DNA from: Methylobacterium sp. WL119 | GTDB taxonomy: Bacteria > Pseudomonadota > Alphaproteobacteria > Rhizobiales > Beijerinckiaceae | Direction of reading: 5' to 3' | Assembly: GCF_008039875.1 (NCBI RefSeq) | Contig: NZ_VRUU01000042.1 | Span: forward strand, 1-43,006 | DNA: 43,006 nucleotides | In this document: positions 1-7,412 of the stretch, piece by piece | Numbering within the stretch: the stretch's first letter is position 1 | How the letters are laid out: each line of letters starts with the position of its first letter | Position numbers and translations under genes: made by a program | The notes under the pieces: model-generated | What the model was told of the DNA's origin: nothing | Databases searched by the model: none | Seen by the model: only the letters and a program-made list of their open reading frames with translations

Positions 1-345
1 GGGCTTCGGGGCGCCGGGCGCCACCGGGCGGACGGGGGCGGTGGTGCCGCGCACGCCGACCTCGATGCGGCCGACCTCCTCGACCTCGGCCTTAAAGGTG
101 TTCAGCACCCGGTCGAGGTAGTGCGACTCGATCCAGCTCTTCAGGAACCGGGTCGGCACGGTGAGGCGGGCGGTGCCGCCGACGACGCAATCCAGCTCCA
201 GGCGGGCGAACCAGCTCGCGAACACGTCCTCGCCGAGCTCGGCCCGCAGGCGGCGCTTCACCCGTCCCCAGGCTGCGGCGGCCTCCGTGGACCCGTTTCC
301 TCCGCCGCTTCCGCCGCCGCCCGACACGCTCTCGTCGACATGCAT
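1..345 (-). CDS. dnaA: Chromosomal replication initiator DnaA, N-terminal part (runs off left edge)
   Basis: DnaA binds origin boxes and opens oriC. Only the first 115 codons lie in the window. After a Gly/Ser-rich start, the residues match DnaA domain I: a Trp-Gly-Arg-Val helix, then GEDVFASWFARLEL, then LTVPTRFLKSWIESHY, the typical 'VPs.f...wi...y' block that contacts other DnaA copies and helicase loaders. The ATG at 345 has AGGAG at about 356-360 upstream; an in-frame GTG at 348 directly before it could equally be used. The ATPase and DNA-binding domains are outside the window. Its upstream neighbour is rpsT, as in many alphaproteobacteria, with an 840-nt non-coding spacer between them. 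Confidence 0.9.
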   Translation of the reverse strand, partial: MHVDESVSGGGGSGGGNGSTEAAAAWGRVKRRLRAELGEDVFASWFARLELDCVVGGTARLTVPTRFLKSWIESHYLDRVLNTFKAEVEEVGRIEVGVRGTTAPVRPVAPGAPKP

Positions 346-414
346 CACTGACACTCTCCTCGCACCGAGGACGGGAGACCCGCCGACGGGGCGTACGCAC
401 GCACACTGGAACAC

Positions 415-428
415 CCCGTGAACACGGG
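415..428. promoter_or_regulatory. 14-nt palindrome upstream of dnaA
   Basis: CCCGTG AA CACGGG is a perfect 6-bp inverted repeat with a 2-nt centre, about 70 nt upstream of the dnaA start. It could be an operator in the dnaA control region or a small hairpin in the leader. No regulator is identifiable from the sequence alone. Confidence 0.3.
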
Positions 429-954
429 CGGGGCGCAAAAATCGGAGGGAGTCAACCCGTCCGACGACGCTACTGGTCGATTTGAAGAGCCTATCAACAA
501 TTGCCTACGGTAGTTTTAACAGTGGGACTTGCGGGGAAAGCCTTGACCGCCACTTCGGCGAGTCGAGCGGAGTCGAAGCGACGCACGATACGGCTTTGAT
601 TCGACGCATGATTCGGCTTGGTGGCGGAGATGCTGTGGGTTTGCTGGGGCGTGGTGAGGTTTTGTTAAGCTACACCCGCCCCGAAGACTCCGCAACGAAA
701 TGGATTTTTGAAAATGGGTTAACGCTTCGTCACGCGCCAAGCGCGGACAAGGCGCGAACATCGACCGCGCCCTCAGGCGCTCCCGGAGCGCGTCTCGACG
801 GCGGTGTCGCGGGCAACGATCGGTCCGCATCGCCCAGGCTGGCGCCCGGATCTCCGCGTTGCTCGACCCCGCGACGGCGACTGAACGACGGCGTCGTGCC
901 GGCGCGGCGCCGGTGCCCTCTCCCGTTCGGCAGGGGGACAGGGTCAAGGGGGCA

Positions 955-980
955 GGGTGAGGGGACAGGGTGAGGGGACA
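955..980. repeat. Two tandem copies of a 13-nt G-rich unit
   Basis: GGGTGAGGGGACA occurs twice head to tail (955-967 and 968-980), and an inverted CTCACCC follows at 998-1004. Together with the hairpin at 1014-1035 and the unit CCCTCTCCCG, which occurs at 916-925 and again at 1014-1023, this makes a composite intergenic repeat resembling REP-type elements. Confidence 0.6.
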
Positions 981-1013
981 GGTCCTTCCGGGCAGGTCTC
1001 ACCCCGACCCCGA

Positions 1014-1035
1014 CCCTCTCCCGGACGGGGGAGGG
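1014..1035. repeat. G/C-rich inverted repeat (REP-like hairpin)
   Basis: CCCTCTCCCG at 1014-1023 pairs with CGGGGGAGGG at 1026-1035, with a single T/G mismatch and a 2-nt centre. It lies in the non-coding spacer between rpsT and dnaA and has no T-run, so it looks more like a dispersed intergenic palindrome than a terminator. Confidence 0.5.
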
Positions 1036-1189
1036 GGCCGTGCGGGCCTTCGAAGGCTCACCGGCTGCCATCATGCGCAAGATGCAGCAGCCCGCCTCAG
1101 GGGAGGGCGATCGCGGAGGGTACGCGCCTCGCGTCGAGCGCGCTCGCCGTCCCGAAGAATGAGGACATGGCCGCGATGGCTCGGGCACA

Positions 1190-1223
1190 CGAAAAAGCCC
1201 GGCGCGAAGGCCGGGCTTTTTCG
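1190..1223 (-). terminator. Rho-independent terminator of rpsT
   Basis: A perfect 13-bp inverted repeat, CGAAAAAGCCCGG and CCGGGCTTTTTCG, surrounds an 8-nt loop. Read leftward, the stem ends in a T-run, and it lies 45 nt beyond the rpsT stop. Confidence 0.85.
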
Positions 1224-1268
1224 TATCGGGACCTGATGGCGCGTGGGCGGTGCCGACGGCGGCCGCGC

Positions 1269-1541
1269 TCAGGCGGCGGCGGCCAGGGCCTTCACGCGGG
1301 CGGCGAGGCGCGAAACCTTGCGAGAGGCATTGTTCTTATGAACGATGCCGCTCTGGGCGGCCCGCATGATCTCCGGCTCGGCGGCGCGGAGCGCGCTGAG
1401 GGCGTCGGACTGCACCCCCGCGGCGATGGCCTCCTCGACCTTGCGGACGAAGGTACGCATCCGGGAGCGGCGCGAGCGGTTGATCGCCGTGCGCTTGGCG
1501 ATCTTGCGGGTCATTTTCTTGGCCGACACGGTGTTGGCCAT
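1269..1541 (-). CDS. rpsT: 30S ribosomal protein S20
   Basis: S20 is a primary 16S rRNA-binding protein of the small subunit body. The 90-residue product begins [18 protein letters not shown], then has a strongly basic first helix ([18 protein letters not shown]) and the conserved segment [20 protein letters not shown], all typical of S20 at its usual length. The ATG at 1541 is chosen because it gives the canonical MANT start and has AGGA a few bases upstream; an ATG two codons earlier is in frame. A good promoter lies at 1667-1695 and a terminator at 1190-1223, so the gene is probably a single transcription unit. Confidence 0.96.
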   Translation of the reverse strand: MANTVSAKKMTRKIAKRTAINRSRRSRMRTFVRKVEEAIAAGVQSDALSALRAAEPEIMRAAQSGIVHKNNASRKVSRLAARVKALAAAA

Positions 1542-1666
1542 GGGCATCCTCGTATCAAAGGGCGGGGACCTTCGAGCTCGGGGAGCCTCGGATCGGTCTG
1601 CGCTGGGTGTGGCGAATGGCGAAGCCGACGACGCGTGCAACCGCACGGGCCCTCGGCAGAGCCGGC

Positions 1667-1695
1667 TCTATAGCCACGGGACGCCGCGTCGTCAA
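1667..1695 (-). promoter_or_regulatory. Sigma-70 type promoter for rpsT
   Basis: Read leftward, TTGACG (1690-1695) and TATAGA (1667-1672) are separated by exactly 17 nt, close to the housekeeping consensus. The implied transcript would start near 1660, giving a leader of roughly 120 nt before the rpsT start. Confidence 0.65.
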
Positions 1696-1770
1696 CGCGG
1701 ATCGGCGCATCCGGCTTGATCGCGCCGGGCCGGCCCGGGATGATACCGGTCGATCCGGGGAGGGACCAGC

Positions 1771-2802
1771 GTGGTGCACAGGGTGAGCGAGGCGGATGCG
1801 GCTCGCATCGCGGCGTTCCGTCCGGCCTCCGGCATGGAGACGCCGCGCTTTGCCGGCGTGGCGAGCTTCATGCGGCTGCCCTGCCGCGATCCGCGAGGCG
1901 CCGAGGGCGTCGAGATTGGCCTCGTCGGCATCCCGTTCGACGGGGCGACCACGAACCGGCCGGGCACCCGCCTCGGCCCGCGCGGCGTGCGCGAGGCCTC
2001 GACCGGCACGCGGGCGATCAACCATGCCAGCGGGCTCGCGCCCTACGCGCTGGCGGCCTGCGCCGACCTCGGCGACGTGCCGGTGAACCCGATCGACGCC
2101 GGCGAGACCTGCCGGCGGATCGAGGCGTTCATGGGCGGACTCAGAGCGGCCGGCATCGTGCCGCTCGGCGTCGGCGGCGACCACCTGATCAGCTATCCGA
2201 TCCTCCGGGCGCTCGGGCGCGACCGGCCGCTCGGCCTCGTGCACATCGACGCCCACAGCGACACCGACGACGCGCAGTACGGCGGCACCCGGCTCACCCA
2301 CGGAACCCCGTTCCGCCGCGCGGTGGAGGACGGCGTGCTCGATCCGCGGCGCTGCGTGCAGATCGGCATCCGCGGCAGCATGGATGCGGCGGACGAGCGC
2401 GACTGGGCCTGCGCCCGGGGCATCCGCGTCATCACCATGGAGGAGGCCGCCGGCCGCGGCATGCCGGAGGTCGCGGCCGAGGCCCGCGCCATCGCCGGCC
2501 GCGGCCCGACCTATCTCAGCTTCGACATTGACAGCCTCGACCCGGCCTATGCGCCCGGCACCGGCACGCCGGAGATCGGCGGGCTGACCACCCGCGAGGC
2601 ACTGGCCCTGCTGCGCAGCCTGCGCGGCCTCGATCTCGTCGGCGCCGACCTCGTGGAGGTGGCGCCGCCCCTCGACCCGTCGGGGCTCACCGCGCTCACC
2701 GGCGGCCAGCTCGCCTTCGAGATCCTGTGCCTGCTCGCCGACGCGGTCGCCGCACGCCGGGCGGCGCGGGCGGACGCCGATCAGGCGAGCGAGAGCCGGT
2801 AG
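1771..2802 (+). CDS. Agmatinase/arginase-family ureohydrolase
   Basis: A Mn-dependent hydrolase that removes urea from a guanidino compound. All metal-site motifs are present in order: GVGGDHLIS, HIDAHSDTDD, SFDIDSLDPAYAPGTGTPE and EVAPP, in a 343-residue protein of normal family length. The N-terminal 30 residues resemble bacterial agmatinases. It starts GTG GTG with GGAGGGA just upstream; either GTG (1771 or 1774) would work. The substrate is not determined by the sequence: agmatine is the usual guess, but guanidinobutyrate, guanidinopropionate or related compounds are possible in this family. It stands alone, and its 3' end overlaps the convergent galM gene by 22 nt. Confidence 0.85.
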   Translation: MVHRVSEADAARIAAFRPASGMETPRFAGVASFMRLPCRDPRGAEGVEIGLVGIPFDGATTNRPGTRLGPRGVREASTGTRAINHASGLAPYALAACADLGDVPVNPIDAGETCRRIEAFMGGLRAAGIVPLGVGGDHLISYPILRALGRDRPLGLVHIDAHSDTDDAQYGGTRLTHGTPFRRAVEDGVLDPRRCVQIGIRGSMDAADERDWACARGIRVITMEEAAGRGMPEVAAEARAIAGRGPTYLSFDIDSLDPAYAPGTGTPEIGGLTTREALALLRSLRGLDLVGADLVEVAPPLDPSGLTALTGGQLAFEILCLLADAVAARRAARADADQASESR

Positions 2803-3821
2803 GTCGTCGCCGACGCGAAAGGCTCGCCGGGCCGCAGCACCGCCGGCGGGAAGCCGGGGTGGTTCGGGGCGTCGGGGAAGGCCTGCGTCTCGAAGCAGAC
2901 CGCGTCGCCCGAGCGGTAGATCCGGCCGCTCGGGCCGATCAGCGTCCCGTCGAGGTTGTTGCCGGTGTAGAGCTGCAGGCCCGGCAGCGTCGTCGCCACG
3001 TCGAGGCGGCGCCCGCTCCCCGGCTCGATGCAGGTCGCCGCCGGCCGCAGCCGTCCGTCCGCATCGCGAAGGACGAAGCAGTGGTCGTAGCCCTTGGCGA
3101 ACGCGAGCTGCGGATTGCCGTCGCGGATGCGCCGGCCGAGCGCCATGCCGGTGCGGAAGTCGAACGCCGTGCCGGCCACCGGCCGCAGCGTGCCGGTGGG
3201 CACCTGCGTCGCGTCGGTCTCCAGCACCGCGTCGGCCGGGATCGTGACGACGTGACCCATGACGTCGCCGGCGCCTTCGCCCGCCAGGTTGAAGTAGCCG
3301 TGGTTCGTCAGGTTGAGCACGGTCGGGCGATCGGTATGCGCGCGGTAGTCGATCCGCAGCGTCCCGTCCTCGGGCAGGCCGTAGGTCACCGCGACGTCGA
3401 GGTTGCCCGGAAATCCCTCCTCGCCGTCGGGCGAGCGGCGCGCGAGCGTCAGGTGCGCGTCATCGACCGACTCGACGCGCCACATCCGCCGGTCGAAGCC
3501 GCGCGGCCCGCCATGCATCGCGTTCGGCGGCTCGTTGATCGGCAGGGCGTAGGCGTGGCCGTCGACCGTGAAGCGCCCCTTGGCGATGCGGTTGGCGAAG
3601 CGCCCGATCAGGCCGCCGAAATGCGGGCTTTTGGTCTCGTAGCCCGCCACCGTATCGAGGCCGAGCACGACGCTGCCGACGCGCCCCCCGCGATCCGGCG
3701 TCTCGATCGCGGTGACGATCCCGCCGTAATCGAGCACCTGCACGCGCAGCGGCCCGCGCACCAGGGTGAAGCGCGTCACCGTCTCCCCGTCCGCCGTCCG
3801 TCCGAAGGTCTCGCCCGTCAT
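2781..3821 (-). CDS. galM: Aldose 1-epimerase (mutarotase)
   Basis: It interconverts alpha and beta anomers of aldoses such as galactose and glucose. The 346-residue protein has the GalM signatures: GRFANRIAKGRF, NAMHGG (first His), LNLTNHGYFNLAG (catalytic His), GYDHCFVL, LQLYTGNN and ETQAFPDAPNHP (catalytic Glu). Start ATG with GGAACGGGCG upstream. It follows the ABC exporter gene on the same strand after 51 nt, so it may be cotranscribed. Its last codons overlap the convergent ureohydrolase gene. Confidence 0.93.
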   Translation of the reverse strand: MTGETFGRTADGETVTRFTLVRGPLRVQVLDYGGIVTAIETPDRGGRVGSVVLGLDTVAGYETKSPHFGGLIGRFANRIAKGRFTVDGHAYALPINEPPNAMHGGPRGFDRRMWRVESVDDAHLTLARRSPDGEEGFPGNLDVAVTYGLPEDGTLRIDYRAHTDRPTVLNLTNHGYFNLAGEGAGDVMGHVVTIPADAVLETDATQVPTGTLRPVAGTAFDFRTGMALGRRIRDGNPQLAFAKGYDHCFVLRDADGRLRPAATCIEPGSGRRLDVATTLPGLQLYTGNNLDGTLIGPSGRIYRSGDAVCFETQAFPDAPNHPGFPPAVLRPGEPFASATTYRLSLA

Positions 3822-3872
3822 CGCCCGTTCCCGTCCCGTGACGCGGGGATTACGCGCGAGACCCGATTCGGC

Positions 3873-5642
3873 TCACGACACCGGCGCCGGTGCCGGGTCG
3901 TCCGAAAGCTGCATCCGGTGCAGGCGGGCATAGGCGCCGCCCTGGGCGATCAGGGCTTCGTGCCGCCCGGTCTCGACGACGCGGCCGGCCTCCATCACCA
4001 CGATCAGGTCGGCCTCGCGCACGGTCGAGAGCCGGTGGGCGATGACCAGGGTGGTGCGGCCCTTCATCAGCCGGGTCAGCGCGTCCTGCACCAGGCGCTC
4101 GGATTCCGAGTCGAGGGCCGAGGTCGCCTCGTCGAGGAGCAGGATCGGCGCGTCCTTGAGGAAGGCGCGGGCGAGCGAGATGCGCTGGCGCTCGCCGCCC
4201 GAGAGCCGCCCGCCGGCGGGCCCGACGCGGAAGTCGTAGCCCTCGGGCAGCCGCGCGACGAAGCCGTGGGCGGCGGCGGCCTCCGCGGCGGCGACGATTT
4301 CGGGCATCGTGGCGCCGGGCCGGCCGAAGCCGATATTGGCGGCGATGGTGTCGTCGAACAGCACCACCTCCTGCGACACCACCGCGACGGCCGCGCGCAG
4401 CGACGCCAGCGTCACCCCGCGCACGTCCTGCCCGTCGATGGCCACCGTTCCGGCGGTGGCGTCGTAGAGGCGGGGCACGAGGTTCAGCAGCGAGGACTTG
4501 CCCGAGCCCGAGCGGCCGACCAGCGCCGTGGTCGAGCCGGCCGGCACGACGAGGTCGATGCCCTCCAGCGCCGGCGCGTCCGGCCGGTAGCGGAAGTGCA
4601 GGTTCCGGTAGGCGATCTCGCCCGGTCCCCGCCTCAGCGCGACGGCGGCGGGCGCCTCCCGGATCGTCGGCGCCTCGTCCATCAGCGCGAAGTAGCGGGT
4701 CAGCGCGGCGGCCGCCTCCTGCAGGATCGCGTTGAGGGTGCCGAGCGCGCGGGCCGGCTGGGCGGCGAGCAGGAGCGCGGCGACGTAGCCGGTGAAGTCG
4801 CCCACCGTGCGCTCGCCCGCCATCACCCGCTGGCCGACCAGCATCAGCACCGCCGCCACGGCGAACCCGCCGCCGACCTCGAGCAGCGGGTCGAGGCGCC
4901 CGCGGGCGTTGGCGGCCTTCATCTTCAGGCGCCGGACCGAGTCGAGCGCGTCGGCCGCGCGGCCCTTGAGGTAGCCCTCCATCGCGTAGGTTTTTGCGAT
5001 GCGCACCCCCTGGAGGCTCTCGGAAATCAGGCTGGCGGTGGCACCCATCTGCTCCTGGGTGGTGGTGGAGACGCGCCTGAGCTTCTTGCCGATCCGCCCG
5101 ATCGGCCCGGCGACGAAGGGCACGGTGACCGCGGCCACCAGCGTCAGCACCGGATCCATCCAGATCAGCGCCGCGACGAGGCCGACGAGCATGGCGACGT
5201 CGCGCAGCAGCACGGTCGAGATCCGGGTCAGCGCCTCCTTGATGAAGGCGAAGTCGGTGGTGAAGCGCTGTGTGAAGGCGGCCGGGCTCTCGCGCCCGAG
5301 CTGCGCCAGGTCGGCGTCGATCAGGTGCCCGTAGAGCGCGGCCTGCATGTCGGCCTCGACCCGGGTCACGACACGGTTGGTCAGCACCGTCTGGCCGAAC
5401 AGCGCGAAACCGCGCACCGAGGTGACGACGATGACGATCAGCGGGCCGTAGGCCAGCGCGCCGGCATCCTTGCGGTCGAAGGCGTCGAAAGCGCCCTTGA
5501 TCAGCGCCGGGTACAGGCCGGTCGAGGCGCCGACCAGGGCGATGAGCACCAGCACCACGGCCAGCGTGCCCCGGTGCGGCGACAGCCACTCGCGCCAGAG
5601 CCGGCGGAGCAGGGGGATCGTGTCGCCCTTCAGGCGCGCCAT
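3873..5642 (-). CDS. MsbA-type ABC exporter (fused membrane and ATPase domains)
   Basis: A 589-residue half-transporter that would work as a homodimer in the inner membrane. Residues about 1-310 form the six-helix exporter domain, beginning around LAVVLVLIALVGASTGLY. Residues about 340-575 form the ATPase: Walker A GRSGSGKSS, Q-loop VVSQEVVLF, signature LSGGERQR, Walker B ILLLDEATSALD and the switch His in IAHRLS. This is the layout of lipid A flippases and related lipid or drug exporters; the substrate is not decidable. The reading frame is open far upstream; the ATG at 5642 (MARLKGDTIP) is chosen as the first Met giving a normal N-terminus, with GGAAC upstream. It sits 107 nt after the Spy-like gene and 51 nt before galM. 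Confidence 0.9.
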   Translation of the reverse strand: MARLKGDTIPLLRRLWREWLSPHRGTLAVVLVLIALVGASTGLYPALIKGAFDAFDRKDAGALAYGPLIVIVVTSVRGFALFGQTVLTNRVVTRVEADMQAALYGHLIDADLAQLGRESPAAFTQRFTTDFAFIKEALTRISTVLLRDVAMLVGLVAALIWMDPVLTLVAAVTVPFVAGPIGRIGKKLRRVSTTTQEQMGATASLISESLQGVRIAKTYAMEGYLKGRAADALDSVRRLKMKAANARGRLDPLLEVGGGFAVAAVLMLVGQRVMAGERTVGDFTGYVAALLLAAQPARALGTLNAILQEAAAALTRYFALMDEAPTIREAPAAVALRRGPGEIAYRNLHFRYRPDAPALEGIDLVVPAGSTTALVGRSGSGKSSLLNLVPRLYDATAGTVAIDGQDVRGVTLASLRAAVAVVSQEVVLFDDTIAANIGFGRPGATMPEIVAAAEAAAAHGFVARLPEGYDFRVGPAGGRLSGGERQRISLARAFLKDAPILLLDEATSALDSESERLVQDALTRLMKGRTTLVIAHRLSTVREADLIVVMEAGRVVETGRHEALIAQGGAYARLHRMQLSDDPAPAPVS

Positions 5643-5749
5643 CGCGGGTTCCGAGATCGTCCGGGCGAAGGGCGCCGGCCCACCGTCGCCCGAGGCGGCG
5701 GTGGCGCGGGTGTGCCGCCCCGGCCGCCGCGGATCAAGCGCCGCCTGCG

Positions 5750-6268
5750 TCAGCGCCCGTCGCGGGGGCCTTGCTCGTCCTCGCCACGGCCGCCGTGGCG
5801 GTGCCGATGCCCGCCCATCGGCCCGGCCAGGATCATCGCCCGGCGCTTCTGGTCGGGGTCGAGGGTGGCGTAGAGCGGCCCCGAGGCGTCGGCGAGCTTG
5901 CCCAAAGCCGCGCCGCGGGCGGTGGCGGCATCCGCCATGGCGCGCAACGCCGCCGGCGCGTCCTCGTCCATGCGCTTGCGATCGCGCATCGCGGCCATGC
6001 GCTCGCGGCGCTGGCGGGCGAGGTCGCGCATCGCCGTCTCGACCGGCGGCCACAGCTTCTCCTGGTCGGCGTTGAGGCGCAGGCCCGCATGGAGCGCCGC
6101 GATGCGGGCGTCGGCGAAGGCCGCGCGATCCTCGGGGGAGAGCCGGCTCCAATGGCCGCCCCAGCGGCGGGGCGGGCCGTCCTCGCCGTCGCGCGCCGCG
6201 ACCGCGCCGGCCAGGGCAAGGCCGGCGAGGCCGGCGACGAGGGCACCCTTGATCACACGTCCGACCAT
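5750..6268 (-). CDS. Periplasmic LTxxQ-motif protein, Spy/CpxP-like
   Basis: 172 residues. Residues 1-25 form a signal peptide (KGALVAGLAGLALAGAVAA). The mature part is helical and charged, with LNADQEKLWPPVE and YATLDPDQKRR, the two copies of the 'LTxxQ' motif that define the Spy/CpxP-like periplasmic group. The C-terminus is His/Arg/Gly-rich (GGHRHRHGGRG), which might bind metal. Start ATG at 6268 has AGGGAG upstream. Known relatives act as periplasmic chaperones or metal/stress sensors; the role here is inferred. It is divergent from the metal-binding receptor gene at 6465. Confidence 0.75.
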   Translation of the reverse strand: MVGRVIKGALVAGLAGLALAGAVAARDGEDGPPRRWGGHWSRLSPEDRAAFADARIAALHAGLRLNADQEKLWPPVETAMRDLARQRRERMAAMRDRKRMDEDAPAALRAMADAATARGAALGKLADASGPLYATLDPDQKRRAMILAGPMGGHRHRHGGRGEDEQGPRDGR

Positions 6269-6411
6269 CTCGGTCTCCCTTCCTTCCGCGGCGAGCCCGG
6301 ATCGGGTGCCGCCGGATCCGCAGCGCGGCCGAGCCGACCGGTTGGCCCGCTGCCGCACCGATCACACCGCATCCGTGTTTCGGCGGTATGTCGCCGCGCG
6401 CGGCTTGGCGA

Positions 6412-6426
6412 TGTAACACTATTACA
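6412..6426 (+). promoter_or_regulatory. Palindromic operator candidate (Zur/Fur-family type)
   Basis: TGTAA CACTA TTACA is a perfect 5-5-5 inverted repeat in a locally AT-rich patch, 38 nt upstream of the metal-binding receptor gene. Zur and Mur boxes of alphaproteobacteria are AT-rich palindromes of similar length, so metal-dependent repression is a reasonable guess, but the match to a specific consensus is not close enough to name the regulator. Confidence 0.45.
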
Positions 6427-6464
6427 CTATCAGCACGCCGGACGGCTGCGAGGAGTGCTCGACG

Positions 6465-7409
6465 ATGGCGACCCGGACCACGACGCGACTCGGCCTCCTC
6501 CGAGCGACGGCCCTGGCGCTGTGCCTGCACGCCGCATCGCTTCCGGCCTTCGCGGCGGACCGCGTGCGGGCGGTGGCGACCTTCTCGATCCTCGGCGACC
6601 TCGTGCGGCAGGTCGGCGGCGACGCCGTCGCGGTGACCACCCTCGTCGGGCCCGATGCGGATGCCCACGGCTACAGCCCGGCGCCCGGCGATTCGCGGAC
6701 GCTGGCCGCCGCCGACATCGTGTTCGTCAACGGCCTGGGCTTCGAGGGCTGGCTCGACCGGCTGATCCGCGCCTCCGGCTCGAATGCGCCCGTCGTCGTC
6801 GCCTCGGCCGGGGTCGCGACGATTCCCGGCCGGCACGACCATCACCAGGGCGGCGCGGGCGGCCACGACCCGGCGTCGAGCCCCGACCCGCATGCCTGGC
6901 AGAGCATCCCGAACGCCAAGGTCTACGTCGCCAACATCCGCGATGGCCTCGCGAGGGTCGATCCAGGCCATGCCGCCGACTACGCCCGCAACGCCGAGGC
7001 GTATCTGGCCCGGCTCGACGCGGTCGACGCCGAGATCCGCGCGACGCTCGCCAGGATTCCCCCCGAGCACCGCAAGGTCATCACCACGCACGACGCCTTC
7101 GGCTACTTCAGCGCCGCCTACGGCCTGACCTTCCTGGCGCCGCAGGGGGTCTCGACCGACAGCGAGGCGAGCCCGCAGGACGTCGCCCGGATCATCCGGC
7201 AGGTCCGCCAGGACAAGGTGCCGGCGGTGTTCATCGAGACCATCGCCGACCCGCGCCTGATGCAGCAGGTCTCGCGCGAGAGCGGCGCGCGGATCGGCGA
7301 CAAGGTCTATTCCGACGCGCTGTCCGGGGCGGCCGGCCCGGCATCGACCTATCTCGACATGATGCGGAGCAACCTGCGCGCGTTCGGCGCGGCGCTGGGG
7401 CCGTCGTGA
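6465..7409 (+). CDS. Zinc/manganese ABC-transporter substrate-binding protein (ZnuA/AztC-like)
   Basis: A periplasmic metal receptor of 314 residues with a signal peptide (about 1-31, ending PAFAA). Candidate metal ligands at the family positions are H68 (DADAHGYSP), H143 (DPHAW), H209 (ITTHDAFGYF) and D284 (KVYSDALS); three His plus Asp is the pattern described for AztC-type zinc receptors. A short His-rich loop (RHDHHQGGAGGHD) lies at about 123-135. ATG at 6465 follows a GAGGAG segment. No permease or ATPase gene is adjacent: the next gene downstream is convergent, starting 3 nt away. It may serve a transporter encoded elsewhere. The palindrome at 6412-6426 suggests metal control. Confidence 0.85.
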   Translation: MATRTTTRLGLLRATALALCLHAASLPAFAADRVRAVATFSILGDLVRQVGGDAVAVTTLVGPDADAHGYSPAPGDSRTLAAADIVFVNGLGFEGWLDRLIRASGSNAPVVVASAGVATIPGRHDHHQGGAGGHDPASSPDPHAWQSIPNAKVYVANIRDGLARVDPGHAADYARNAEAYLARLDAVDAEIRATLARIPPEHRKVITTHDAFGYFSAAYGLTFLAPQGVSTDSEASPQDVARIIRQVRQDKVPAVFIETIADPRLMQQVSRESGARIGDKVYSDALSGAAGPASTYLDMMRSNLRAFGAALGPS

Positions 7410-7412
7410 CGC

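Larger units (their letters stand above)
346..1189. other. Non-coding dnaA-rpsT spacer; possible replication-origin or dnaA control region
   Basis: I find no convincing gene here; the open frames lack ribosome binding sites and have no recognisable protein features. From about 480 to 730 the composition is clearly less GC-rich than its surroundings, with runs such as TTTTAACA, ATTTTTGAAAAT and GGTTAAC. Six GANTC sites lie between 449 and 690. From about 900 to 1040 there are G/C-rich direct and inverted repeats. I did not find a clear DnaA box (TTATCCACA or its complement), so an origin here is only a possibility inferred from position beside dnaA. Confidence 0.4.

Noticed and set aside
346..1189. 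DnaA boxes in the dnaA-rpsT spacer
   Set aside because: I looked for TTATCCACA and close variants on both strands and found none that I would accept; origin kept only as a low-confidence possibility.
2727..5873. A 1048-codon open frame on the plus strand opposite galM and the ABC exporter
   Set aside because: Its composition is Arg/Gly/His/Ala-rich and repeatless, as expected of antisense of GC-rich genes; the minus-strand genes have all family motifs.
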